Below are positions 1-9,440 of a stretch of DNA of 64,000 nucleotides, piece after piece. A program made the position numbers and the translations under genes. Source of the DNA: Limonium bicolor. Its lineage: Eukaryota; Streptophyta; Magnoliopsida; Caryophyllales; Plumbaginaceae. The notes under the pieces were generated by a model, which was not told the DNA's origin, did not search any database, and saw nothing but the letters and a program-made list of their open reading frames with translations. How positions within the stretch are numbered: the first letter of the stretch is position 1; every line of letters begins with the position of its first letter. The stretch is from positions 45,948,171 through 46,012,170 of the forward strand of contig CM041776.1 of assembly GCA_023374045.1 (NCBI GenBank), in the 5' to 3' direction.

Positions 1-490
1 GAAAACACTCCAACACAAATAACAAGCATTTACATGCTTCAAGGTTAAGAAGGGCAAAAATGTGCTCTAAGAAACCTTAAAGGTCTAATGACCTATAAAT
101 GATATAAAATTGGATACCATGATCAAATATCATGTAAGGAACACAACAAAACCGTTCTCAAAGAAAAACAAGCTCAGAAACACCTGGCGACACGCTAAAA
201 CTCCTTAAAGCACGTTTTTGTGTAACTGCCTTCTAAAATGGTTTTTAATGGGCTTAAAGGTCATAATTACCTTTAAATATGATAATATATCATATTATAT
301 CATATTAGGAATTTAATTCCAGAAATTTACAAATTTTTACAAATTTAATATTAAAATATTAATAAAACCCTAAAAGGGGGCCGACTTGAGTCAATATTGA
401 CTAAGAATGGTCAAGAGGTCAAAGTTTGACCCCTTGGACCACATGAGGTCGACAGCCACATGAAACGGAGGCTAAAAATCACCACTTGCA

Positions 491-500
491 CATATAAAAG
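491..500 (+). promoter_or_regulatory. TATA box of RE-0 LTR
   Basis: The sequence CATATAAAAG lies about 100 bp downstream of a GGGGGCCG/GAGTCA block that also precedes or overlaps the TATA region of the RE-A and RE-E LTRs. It probably marks the U3/R promoter of the old LTR. Activity is not inferable. Confidence 0.45.
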
Positions 501-3500
501 ACAAGCTCCAACACCATTCCATAAATTAAGGACTACTTTTACCTTTTTAATACAATAATGTATATATTCAACTTGGCTCCTTATTTGAATGACTCAGCCT
601 TCAAAAAACGTGTGAGACCCCTCCAGCCCCTCCAATAATCGATGGCAGCCTGCTTAGGTGAGTCATCAAGCACCAATACATTAAACAAAGAAGAAAATGA
701 GTATTAAGGCAAATTTGACCTACTTTTCTCATTTGCCTTGCTTCCCAACGACTCAAGGCCTTCTCCATCCTCTCTTGGCTTCTCCAAGTCGTGGCTAACA
801 CACCAAGAACATAGAAGAACACCTTGCTACCTAGGTAAGCTTAATTAGTCATTTTATGTTCAATTTCTTCACAAATCTTTCTCCTTTCGGTGGATCTAAG
901 CATCAACCACTTCCATCCATGGATCTAGGTTGTTTTGGAGGTCAAATTAAGGACAAATCTCGGCCATAACAGGGGAAGAAGGTGGAGAAACCCAAACTTG
1001 TTCTTAAGGTACAAAAATGTGCTTTAAGCACTTATCTTTTGATTCTCTTTAGATCCGGTTGTAAAACCTGTTCTCCTAGCCTTATAATCTTCTTCTCAAC
1101 ATACTTATTCAGTGGATCTATCAAGAGCTTCAAGGTATAGCCAGATCCAAGCCAAAAACACCATTTTTGGCATTTTAAACAAGGTAAAAATTTGCCACCT
1201 TCGAATCTAAGTTATACCAGTTTTAAGCCTTGGTTTAGTAGCTCTTTTGACACTCTTACTCTTCTGTAAAAACAGGCCGAAGAGTACTTGTTCTTACCTT
1301 GTTGTTCTAAGGTAAATCTTACCTTGAAATATACATTAAAACACTTCTTATGGTTAGATCTTGCTTGGAGACTAACTATGCCTTGATTTCTGTTTGAAAA
1401 CATGTAAAAGAAGCTTTGGAAATTTTATTCCTAAGCTGGCCGAACCAAACAAGGCTTTATCTAAGCAAAAACAAGGTATAAATCACTTAAACCTTCACTT
1501 GGTACATTAATATGTGTTTATACATATTTGAATAATATGTGCCGTGAGTGAACAAGGATATTAAGGTCTTATTTTGACCTTAGGTGATTAAGGAATGGTT
1601 TGGTAAATTTTATAACTAATTAAACAAGCATAATTGTCAAATTTAAGACATTATGTGGAAAATTGGTAATTAATGGAAAGATATGGGAGAGGCCGAAAGT
1701 TTAATGCATTTTTGGACATTTATGTGTAATTTATTTTGTAAGCCAATGTTTGTAATAAGGCCAAGTACTTTAGGCCATTTTATTTATGCATTTATAAGCT
1801 CTTAATTAAGTTTAAGTGGTGAAAATGCATTACCGAAAAGAAATGGGGTATTAGGTGTAATTAAATTAAATTTGGGGGCTATATATTAATAAGGCCAAAA
1901 TTTAGAGGTTTAAAGGAGTTTAAATAAAAATTATAAGATTTTATAAAGTTTTGGGGTTAAATGGTAATTTCTAAAAAGTATGGGTGCAGACCGTAATTAT
2001 TAGGAATTAATGGTCAAGGAAATATTAAGGTGGTCAACCTTGACCATATGGTAGGTTTTGACCAAATTAGATAAGTTAAATAACTTATTTAAGGTTTTAT
2101 AATATGATAAGTATTTTTATTGTAACAATTTTATAACATATGTGGTGAATATGTTATTTCCAAAAATAAAGGGTGTATAATGGTATTATAAACACCCATG
2201 GGCTATTAGGAATTTTTAGGAGTTTTATTGGGTTGTTTTTGGAATTAAAATAAACTATATATGTATAATATATAGTTATTATGTCATTATGACACTTTGG
2301 AGAAATATAGGTGGTGGAAATATGAATACCGAAAGTATATGGGTTAGTAAGGGTAATTATAACCCTTTGGTGAAATTTGGTGATTTTTAGAATTATATAA
2401 GGGTATTTAATAAGATATGTGCATAATATATGGTTTTAATGATATTATAAAACTATATGTTATAAATAGGGCCAAATGGCAGTTATTGTACAGTTTTGGG
2501 TCTGTTCGGTATTTTATAAATATTGACCATAGGTTATATTTATATTAAGGTTAAAATGTTAAATTAAATGGTATATATAACATGGTGTTAATCATGGGGT
2601 GATTTTGTAAATAAAGGAAACTATGGTTTATGGAAAAGAGTAAGGTTTAATATATGTGCCTATGCGGCAATATATAATAGTTTTGTATAAAAACTATAAG
2701 ATATAAATTAAAGGAGATAAAAATATCATATTATATGATGTTAGTATATGGTATAACATTACATAATGTTATGTGGTCAAAATAGAATTTAAATAAATTC
2801 AAGGGCTGTACCGAATTAATAAAAGTTGGAAAATGAATTTTAGACTATGGTCTATAATGTCATAAATGTTATACAACTATATGGTTTAGGGGGAATTAAT
2901 ATGAGTAAGGATATTCACATTAAATAATGTGACAAACTATAAATAAATGGGATTTATAAAGCTAAGGTATTTGTTGAATAAACCTTAGGAGTTGTAAATA
3001 TATAACATAAAATGTTACATAATATTTGGATAATAATCTTAATATAAGTTGTATAATATAATACGACTAATGGGAATGATCATCTAATATAAGATGATAC
3101 GAATGTAACATATAATGAAAAGAGTTTTATAACTTATGGAATTTACCTACGTGGTAAATATATACATATACAAGAAAAATGTATATAACGATGGATATAT
3201 ATTATGGTTGGAAACCATATAATATAATGGTGGTGGTTATTTAAAAAAAAGGATAGTTACAAACTATAAGTTATGAGTTTTGGAATGCAAATATAATTTG
3301 CTAAGATAATGGATAATATAATACAATGTATTATAATGGATGGTGGGAAAATGATACAATATAATATAACAATGCATGCATCCATGCAACTATAGGTTAT
3401 ATACCTAAGTTTAATGGTGGACAGGATTAAAGAAATATAACGAATTAAACTTAACAGTCGAAATGTTTTTGACATACGAGTTTTAAGTAACAAAGCCGAC

Positions 3501-3549
3501 CGGTGTAGAGAAACCCGTAACAAATAACTGTAGAAAACGGGGATGAACC

Positions 3550-3554
3550 GTCGG
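3550..3554. repeat. Target-site duplication of RE-A, left (GTCGG)
   Basis: GTCGG immediately precedes the TG of the left LTR and is repeated exactly after the CA of the right LTR at 18124-18128. A perfect 5-bp duplication is typical of Ty3/gypsy integrase and fixes both ends of RE-A. Confidence 0.92.
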
Positions 3555-4090
3555 TGAAATACCCCAAACTTAGATATGGTGTTTAAGTGATTAATTAAGG
3601 TATAAGAAGGCTAAAGAATGCCTTAGGAATTTTAGAAACCATTTTAAACAAAGGAAATATAAGGAAACACCGAAAGTGTGGTTTAAGCAAAAACGTGCTT
3701 TAAGCTTGAGAGACTTGGGAGAGTACCCAAATATTGTTCTAAGACCTTAGTAATATCCTAATGGTCATTTTTAAACAATTACCAAAGAAAACCAAGCTTG
3801 AAAACAAGTTTAAACACAAAATGTGCTTTAAGGAGTCTTAAAGCACATTTTTGAAAAATTGTCTTGTAAATGAGTTTTGAATGGCTAAATGTCCATCATT
3901 ACTCTTAAATATATATGTGTACTATATAGTATCACATTTGGGAGGCTATATTAGTGGGAAATCAAAAATTTCACAACAATGTGCCTTGTTGTATGAATAG
4001 TGATTTAATTAAGCTAGTTTGTAACATAAGTAATATAAGTGAGTTAATTGACAAACAAGGACTAAAGTAACCTTGGTTACTTAAGGGTGG

Positions 4091-4118
4091 CCGGTTTTTT
4101 ATAAGGAGGGGAGATGAG
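4091..4118 (+). promoter_or_regulatory. Core promoter of RE-A left LTR
   Basis: CCGGTTTTTTATAAGG is followed by GAGATGAGTCA. The same arrangement (GGCCGG, T-run, TATAAGG, GAGTCA) recurs in the right LTR at about 14549 and, on the minus strand, in RE-E near 40077 and 50536. I take TATAAGG as the TATA box, which makes U3 about 550 bp and the remaining 3.5 kb transcribed leader. Confidence 0.6.
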
Positions 4119-5876
4119 TCACAACACAAGATTGAAATATTGATAAATAAGGGAGGGGATGTACTAGTCACTATTTGCTTTTAGGAACAAATATCTCACA
4201 TTAGTCTTCTCTCTCTCCTAACTTCTTCATTTCCCCTTGGTTCCCACGATTTCTTACTCTCTCTCCCTTCTCCATCAACGTGAGCTTCTTCCCCATGCTA
4301 GCTCCATCTTCTCTTGCACACCACTTACTCATTTTAGCTCCAAATCCAAAACAAAGCATAGATTCTTCTTAGTTAGCTCAAGCTCCATCTTTCTATCTTT
4401 TCAAAAATCCAAGAGCTTCACTTTGGTGCCAAGCCAAACCACCATTAGAGGAGGAAACTCAAGCTTGGAGACTCCATTGGCATCTCCATTCTCTTAAGGT
4501 AAAGAAAGTGCAAGAAAATCTAGGTTTCCATCACCTTTCTTCTTGACCGAAAATATATACTCATGAGGCTTCATTTTGATGCCTTGTCATAGCTTGTTTC
4601 TACTCTTCAAAGGGGAGAGGAGGTCCTTCTAGCTTCAAACCCAAGCTTGCCTTGAGGAACTAAGGTAAAACAATCAATCTAAAACCTTAAAACACATTTT
4701 TAACCTAGGTTTTATTCCTTGAGGTTAATAAGTTGTTGAGTGCTCATTAGAATCATTGGACATTGTTTAGAGTATTGGCAAGGAGATTTATATTGGTGAC
4801 CGAAATTGAAGAGGGAAAAACTAAGGAGGAAAGTTTGTGAAGCTTGAGAAAGAACAAGGTAAATTACTTACCTTAAGGTGTTTGTTGTTTAAGGGAATGG
4901 GATTTAGATATATGATAAGTTTAGTGTAGAGTTTACCTTGGGGAGGAGTTGTAAACCTAAGAGAAAGAATACTATTACATTGAGAACTAGTGACTAAAGA
5001 GCAAATGAGAAAAAGACTTAGTTAAACAATGTGGTGATGAATTACAAGAAGCATTTTATTTCAATGGGAGCCTTGTTGTGTGTATTCGCAGGTTGAAGGC
5101 AAATATATGTGGAAATTCAGTGATTAAGATTATTGTCATTTAAGGGCCTAAGTGCCAAGCATTTTAAGTTTAAGCACTATATTGTGATGTGGTGTAGTTT
5201 TGGTGTGATTGTGTGTTAAGTTAAGGTATTGAGAATTTAGATCTTGGTTGTTTGGTGGTGAAAAACCAAGTGTTGGGTGAACAATATACTAGAGAACTGG
5301 CAAAATTTGAATGAAGAACCTAAGAGTTTAAGATGTTCTAAGGAAATCTCATGACTAAAGGGGTGCTAGGAAGTTCTAGTGGTTGTCTTAATGAAAAAGG
5401 GTGAGCTTAAGGTGTTTTAATGAGTCATAATGATTTAGGCGTCACCAAGGAGGGTTAGGAATCAAAAGAATGTACTTGAAGTATTTAGGACTAGGCAAGA
5501 GTTGGTAGACAACTAGGAAGGAAATGATGTGTTGATGGAGGGAAGAATAACTTGTGAAGAAGCCTTAGGTAAATGCATAAAAGAGTTTAGATGGTGAAAG
5601 ATGCTTGGGAGATGATGTTATAGTGATGAGGAAGCATTGGCATAGAGGTTACATTAGGTGTGAACCACCACCTAGAAACCTAGTGAAAAAATTATAAGAA
5701 GTTGGCATTATTACAATGAAAATGCATAATGATCAAGGTGGATATTGGTGAGTGATTTAATGGTTTTAGAGGAATGTTTAAAGTGTATTTGAGGGACCTA
5801 AATGAGGTTGGAACATAATAGTATACATGGGAAGAGTTTGGAGTTGAAAGAACATATTAATAGAAGAATCTGTAGT

Positions 5877-6220
5877 GGACCGACCCAGGGTCCGACCCAG
5901 TTCTGGGTCGGTCGGACCTTGCTAACCCAGCAGAAATGTCTCGGCAATAGACCGACCCATAAGGATGGGTCGGTCGGTGGGTCGGTCGGGCAAGATTTAA
6001 TGAAGGAAAATGTTTCGGTAGAGGACCGACCCAGAGGGTTTTGGGTCGGTCGGTTTAGTTTTGGGTCGGTCGGAGAATTTTCAAAGGAGGGAAGTTTCGG
6101 TAATGGACCGACCCATAAGGATGGGTCGGTCGTGGGTCGGTCTAAGGCTATTGTTCGAACCAGAAAGTTACTGGAACGGACCGACCCAGGGGTTGGGTCG
6201 GTCGGTGGGTCGGTCGACCC
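5877..6220 (+). repeat. Inverted-motif array in RE-A 5' LTR (GACCGACCC / GGGTCGGTC)
   Basis: About five units, each pairing a GACCGACCC word with its reverse complement GGGTCGGTCGG a short distance away. Units are separated by spacers, several of which contain CAGAAA- or TTTCGG-like words. The transcript could fold into a series of GC-rich stems. The same array is at 16321-16661 in the right LTR, and related but differently spelled arrays occur in the LTRs of RE-B and RE-E. Function unknown. Confidence 0.85.
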
Positions 6221-7256
6221 TTACACAAAATAAAAAAAAAAAGAGAATTTTAAGAATGCCTAATGGTAGTAATGGTACACCATTAAGAGGGCAATGATGA
6301 TTGGAAACCTAAAGACCTAAGGGACTGAGTAAGGAAAACTTTAATGTTTAAAGCTAAGTTTGTAAGGTTAAGTATAAAACTTAAGAAGTGTTAGATGGGG
6401 ACTATTAAGGGTTAAGTAAGTTAAACTAAGTTGAGTAATGTGTAGATAATTAATAATCTAAGTTGGATGGATTTTAGGACTTGAAAGTTTGGAACCCGAG
6501 GAGAATTAAACAACGGACAATCGACGGTGAACGGTACAATCCTTCTTGTGACCTGCTTGCTAACGAGGTGTCCCTCGGCTTGTGTGCTATCTGTTTAATT
6601 GCTATGACTAAGACAAGATAAAGCATGCAACCGGTATATTTATTCTCGTCGTGTATGTGTTTTCTTTACACTAACTCACGAGACTTGAGATTGTTACTAA
6701 TTAAGTTTAGTACTTACTGAGGTTGGATTAAGGGCTGAGTATTAATGTTTGTTGGTTGGTTAACACCTGGTAAGGTTTAACTAACACTTGGAGTGTAAGA
6801 TTTTACTAACTGGAACTTGAGCGAGGAACCCGGGACTGACTCCGGTCATGCATGCTAAGAGAAGGGGGACGGTATCTGAATCAGATCCGCCCTCCGCCTA
6901 AGGACTTGTCTTCGGACTTGTAGCCTAGAGCCGGTTGCCGGCTCAGCTACGCTGGACTCCCGTCCAGGGTAGGTGGCATTAAGATGGTGCGGTGGGATCA
7001 CCTAAATCCCAAGTTTGAGTTAAGCTACAACCATTTCCTTTCATGGAACGGTTTGTATACTGAGATTAAGATGAGGTTAAGACTGAGGTAAGATAAGGAA
7101 CTGAGGTTAAGGAAATAAGGATTAAGGAGAGGGTTACTAACCCGTTTGATAAGGGAACGCTTGTGTCGTTCAATTTGTGTGAACTACTTGTTCATTGTGA
7201 ATTGTTGTTTATAGCACTTCGTATTATGATGTATTGCTAATCAACTTCCATGCTAT

Positions 7257-7336
7257 CGACAATTAGTCGTCGTAGCCCCGTTAGCTTGGGGGCCATGAGA
7301 GGGTGTACCAGCATTCGTGCTGACCCCCTTTGGGGG
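7257..7336 (+). promoter_or_regulatory. Conserved RNA hairpin cluster in the LTR leader
   Basis: Four short stems lie in a row: CGAC/GTCG (7257-7269), GCCCC/GGGGC (7275-7293), CAGCA-TTCG-TGCTG with a UUCG tetraloop (7309-7322), and CCCCC-TTT-GGGGG (7324-7336). A T-rich stretch and a CAG|GTAAG splice-donor-like site follow at 7353/7354. The block is kept in the right LTR (about 17700-17780) and in RE-E (47311-47391) while surrounding sequence varies. It lies in the transcribed leader, so a role in dimerisation, packaging, polyadenylation or splicing control is plausible but unproven. Confidence 0.65.
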
Positions 7337-7353
7337 CTGTTTTTATTTTGCAG

Positions 7354-7903
7354 GTAAGCGCCCGATGAGGAGTCACCCTGAGAGTGGGGGTGGTTAGACT
7401 TAGGATGGGTTGTCATTTTGTATACGGGTTGCGCTTGTGCTCCCGTCTGTTTATATTAATGTAAAGTTATGTTGTGACTTAAATACTCTACTCGGTTGGT
7501 TGGTACTTTTGGATGGTGGATTAGATAAGTGTTGTAAGGTGTTAAGGAACGGTATTTCATATGATCAGACCGTGGCAAGGTCCCGGTAGTTACTCTTTAT
7601 CCGCTGCGACGATTGTATTTAAGTGTTGAGATTTGCGATAACCACGATTGGCTTAGGACGGGGTGTTACAAAAGTGGTATCAGAGCGTAGTTACGCTCTG
7701 ATCGAGAAATACCGGACATAAGGAACCACCGAGTTAGGCTATGAGTTAAGAAAAAGCAATGGGATAAGGGTGTGAGAAGTTAAGTGAGTAGAGTCAGATA
7801 ACCACCAATAAGGGTGGATTGTCTTTACCGTCTACGGACGTCATAAAATTCGTTAACCAGAACAGTGGTGAATACGAATCTAATGTGAGTTGTCATTGTT
7901 CAG
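7354..7903 (+). other. Candidate leader intron spanning PBS
   Basis: The donor is TTGCAG|GTAAGC at 7353/7354. The acceptor TTGTTCAG falls directly before the gag ATG at 7904. RE-E has the equivalent donor (47294/47293) and an acceptor abutting its gag ATG (46718/46717). Removing this stretch would delete the LTR end and primer-binding site, giving an mRNA that can be translated but not reverse transcribed. This is inferred only from splice-site position and conservation. Confidence 0.4.
7675..7703 (+). promoter_or_regulatory. Primer-binding site (initiator Met tRNA) inside a 10-bp hairpin
   Basis: TGGTATCAGAGC (7675-7686) starts four bases after the LTR and matches the 3' end of plant initiator-Met tRNA, the usual primer of Ty3/gypsy chromoviruses. 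The tRNA match stops at 12 bases. From 7679 the sequence forms a perfect stem, ATCAGAGCGT with ACGCTCTGAT (7679-7688 and 7693-7702), with a 4-base loop. Most of the primer site is therefore base-paired with its own flank. RE-E has the identical hairpin. Confidence 0.88.
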
Positions 7904-9283
7904 ATGTCAGGAAGGAGAGGCCGAGGCCGAGGAAGAGGTGATGATGCTGCTGAGATACCGGGAGGGCAGACGATCGCAGAGATCGTGGCTGCTGCTTTGG
8001 GGCACATGGGCTATCAGCCTGGTGTGGGTGCGCCACCTCCACCTCCACCACCCCGGGAACCGAATTGGGTGAAGAGTCTTGCAGACCTTCGACCCGCACA
8101 CTTTAAGGGGGAGACGGATCCCGCCAAGCTTGAGGCGTACATCTCCGAGCTGGAGACCGCCTTCGAGACCCTTGATGTCCCCGCTGGGATCAAGGTGCGT
8201 CTGGCTGCCTTCTACCTGAAAGGGGCGGCAGGCGATTGGTGGAAGCTGGTGAGGGCCGAGCACGTGGCCAATCCAGACTTCGGCTGGGACCAGTACACGG
8301 CGTTGCTTCGGGCAAAGTACTATCCCGCCCATGTCCAGACGAAGAAGCGCTTGCAGTTGGATGCGCTCAAGCAGACCGACAAGATGACGGTGGACGAGTA
8401 TTACTCAGAGTTCACCGCCTTGCTCCGTCTTCTGCCAGGTCTGGGGTATTCTGACCAGATCCTGGTGGACCGCTTCTATGGCGGGCTTAGCCATCGACTC
8501 CGCTACGGCATGGGGCCGACGAGTTACACTACCTTGCAGGTATAAGAATGGTTGAGATTTAAATAAGTGAATAAATAAGATTAAGTTACAAGAGTTAAGT
8601 GAAACTAATACTTTGGAAACAGGAGTGCTATCATGCCGCTGCTAAGGTTGAGATAACCGTCCAGCTGAGGGACGAGGACAATGCTAAGAGGAAGAATGTC
8701 GGGAAGTACCGAACACCAAGGGCAAGGTGGGTACAAGAAACAGAAGTACCAGCCAGGCCCAGAAAACAAACCCGAAAGGGAAGGAGGAAAAGGAGAAGGC
8801 TCAGGAAGAGCCATTGAAGTGACGTATGCTTACGCAGCTACACCCCTGCGCTCTAAGGCGCCAAAGGGTAAGGAATAATATTGAGTGAGTAAGAGACCAT
8901 TAATAACCGTGTTAAGATATAGAATTAATATTGAATGATCAGGATCTGAGACTGAGAAGGGAGCCGGTGGTGGCTACCAGCGACGCTTCATCTGTAGGTG
9001 GTGTCACAAGGACCACCCCGGACTCGACTGCAAGGGAAATAAGGTGGAGTGCAACTTCTGTGGGGTGTACGGGCACCGAGCTTATGAGTGCTTCCGGAAC
9101 CCCGCTAGCAGAGCCTATAGGCCCGAGATGAAGGGCAAGGGCAAGACCGATCAGGAGCTAGTTCTGACGGTCAGAGGAGGGGACAGCAAGCTGCTGACAA
9201 GAACCCACGAGTGGTCCAGAAGTCGGGACCCACACTACACATGGTGGACCGGGATGATGAGCCTGAGCCCTCATCGAGGCCAG
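7904..9283 (+). CDS. gag: RE-A Gag (three exons: 7904-8539, 8623-8867, 8943-9283)
   Basis: Capsid/nucleocapsid polyprotein of the retrotransposon particle. The ATG at 7904 follows a CAG acceptor-like site and opens an Arg/Gly-rich start (MSGRRGRGRGRG). A proline run and a Retrotrans_gag-like capsid region follow, with motifs such as FKGETDP, AGDWW and RAKYYP in the first 212 codons. The third exon encodes two zinc knuckles: CRWCHKDHPGLDC (CX2CX3HX4C) and CNFCGVYGHRAYEC (CX2CX4HX4C). Two short non-coding stretches with GT-AG ends interrupt the frame at the same places as in RE-E. Exon 2 is two bases short and exon 3 one base short relative to RE-E, so this copy is frameshifted as assembled. 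Confidence 0.85.
8540..8622 (+). other. Gag intron 1 (83 nt)
   Basis: CAG|GTATAAG ... GGAAACAG|GAG, phase 0. It contains in-frame stops. The equivalent in RE-E is 46076-45990 (87 nt) with its own GT and AG at the same codon boundary. Coding similarity between copies resumes exactly at the acceptor. Confidence 0.7.
8868..8942 (+). other. Gag intron 2 (75 nt)
   Basis: AAGG|GTAAGG ... ATGATCAG|GAT, phase 1, between the basic linker and the zinc knuckles. RE-E has 79 nt at 45736-45658 with the same donor and an ATCATCAG acceptor. Joining restores the frame into the zinc-knuckle exon. Confidence 0.7.
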
Positions 9284-9440
9284 GTACCGTTATAACCTTT
9301 AGTAAAAAATTGCCTGCTTACCGCATTTCATGCATGTTTGGTGAATGATTAAGATGAATAAGACTAAGGTGAGATTAGAACTTAAGTAAGAACATGTTGT
9401 GATTAGAACATAAGTAAGATATAACCTATTACCACCTTAG
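9284..9440 (+). other. Intron 3a: Gag-to-AlkB splice (157 nt)
   Basis: The donor is GGCCAG|GTACC at 9283/9284. The acceptor ACCACCTTAG ends at 9440. Phase 1 is kept: the last G of gag plus GA of the AlkB exon make a Gly codon. The same donor can also reach the acceptor at 10321 (see the Pol entry). RE-E has the same arrangement at 45317-45186 (132 nt). Confidence 0.65.

Larger units (their letters stand above)
1..3554 (+). mobile_element. RE-0: old chromovirus-type LTR, left part
   Basis: AT-rich DNA without a credible gene. Several short stretches resemble the LTR of RE-A in the same orientation: a block with paired 'ccttaaagcac' words near 200, a GGGGGCCG...GAGTCA block near 376-393, and a TATA box at 491. 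I infer that it is part of a long LTR of a related, older chromovirus. Its left end lies before the window, and it is interrupted at 3555 by RE-A. It continues at 18129 after the duplicated GTCGG. Small ORFs here (e.g. 3257-3523, 1212-1403) are AT-rich and lack any recognisable motif. Confidence 0.55.
3555..7670 (+). repeat. RE-A left (5') LTR
   Basis: It starts TGAAATACCCC and ends GGGTGTTACA, directly before the primer-binding site. It matches 14011-18123 along its length with scattered substitutions and short indels. The block around 5205-5300 differs most from the right LTR. The LTR holds the promoter (about 4095), a leader rich in AAGGTAA splice-donor-like words (4495, 4660, 4855), an inverted-motif array (5877-6220) and a conserved hairpin cluster (7257-7336). 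ORFs inside it (4237-4497, 5802-6297) are not genes: the latter only translate the array. Confidence 0.95.

Noticed and set aside
4237..4497. An 86-codon ORF in the RE-A leader
   Set aside because: It is Ser-rich, begins at a non-ATG codon and has no motif. It ends next to a donor-like site, so at most it is leader exon sequence.
5802..6297. ORFs of 143 and 78 codons rich in VGRS and GRSV
   Set aside because: They translate the GACCGACCC/GGGTCGGTC array in the LTR. The frame is lost or altered in the right LTR, so this is repeat structure and not a gene.
7309..7345. A hairpin followed by a T run, like a bacterial intrinsic terminator
   Set aside because: The DNA is plant and the element is transcribed by RNA polymerase II. 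I list the hairpins as an RNA structure instead.
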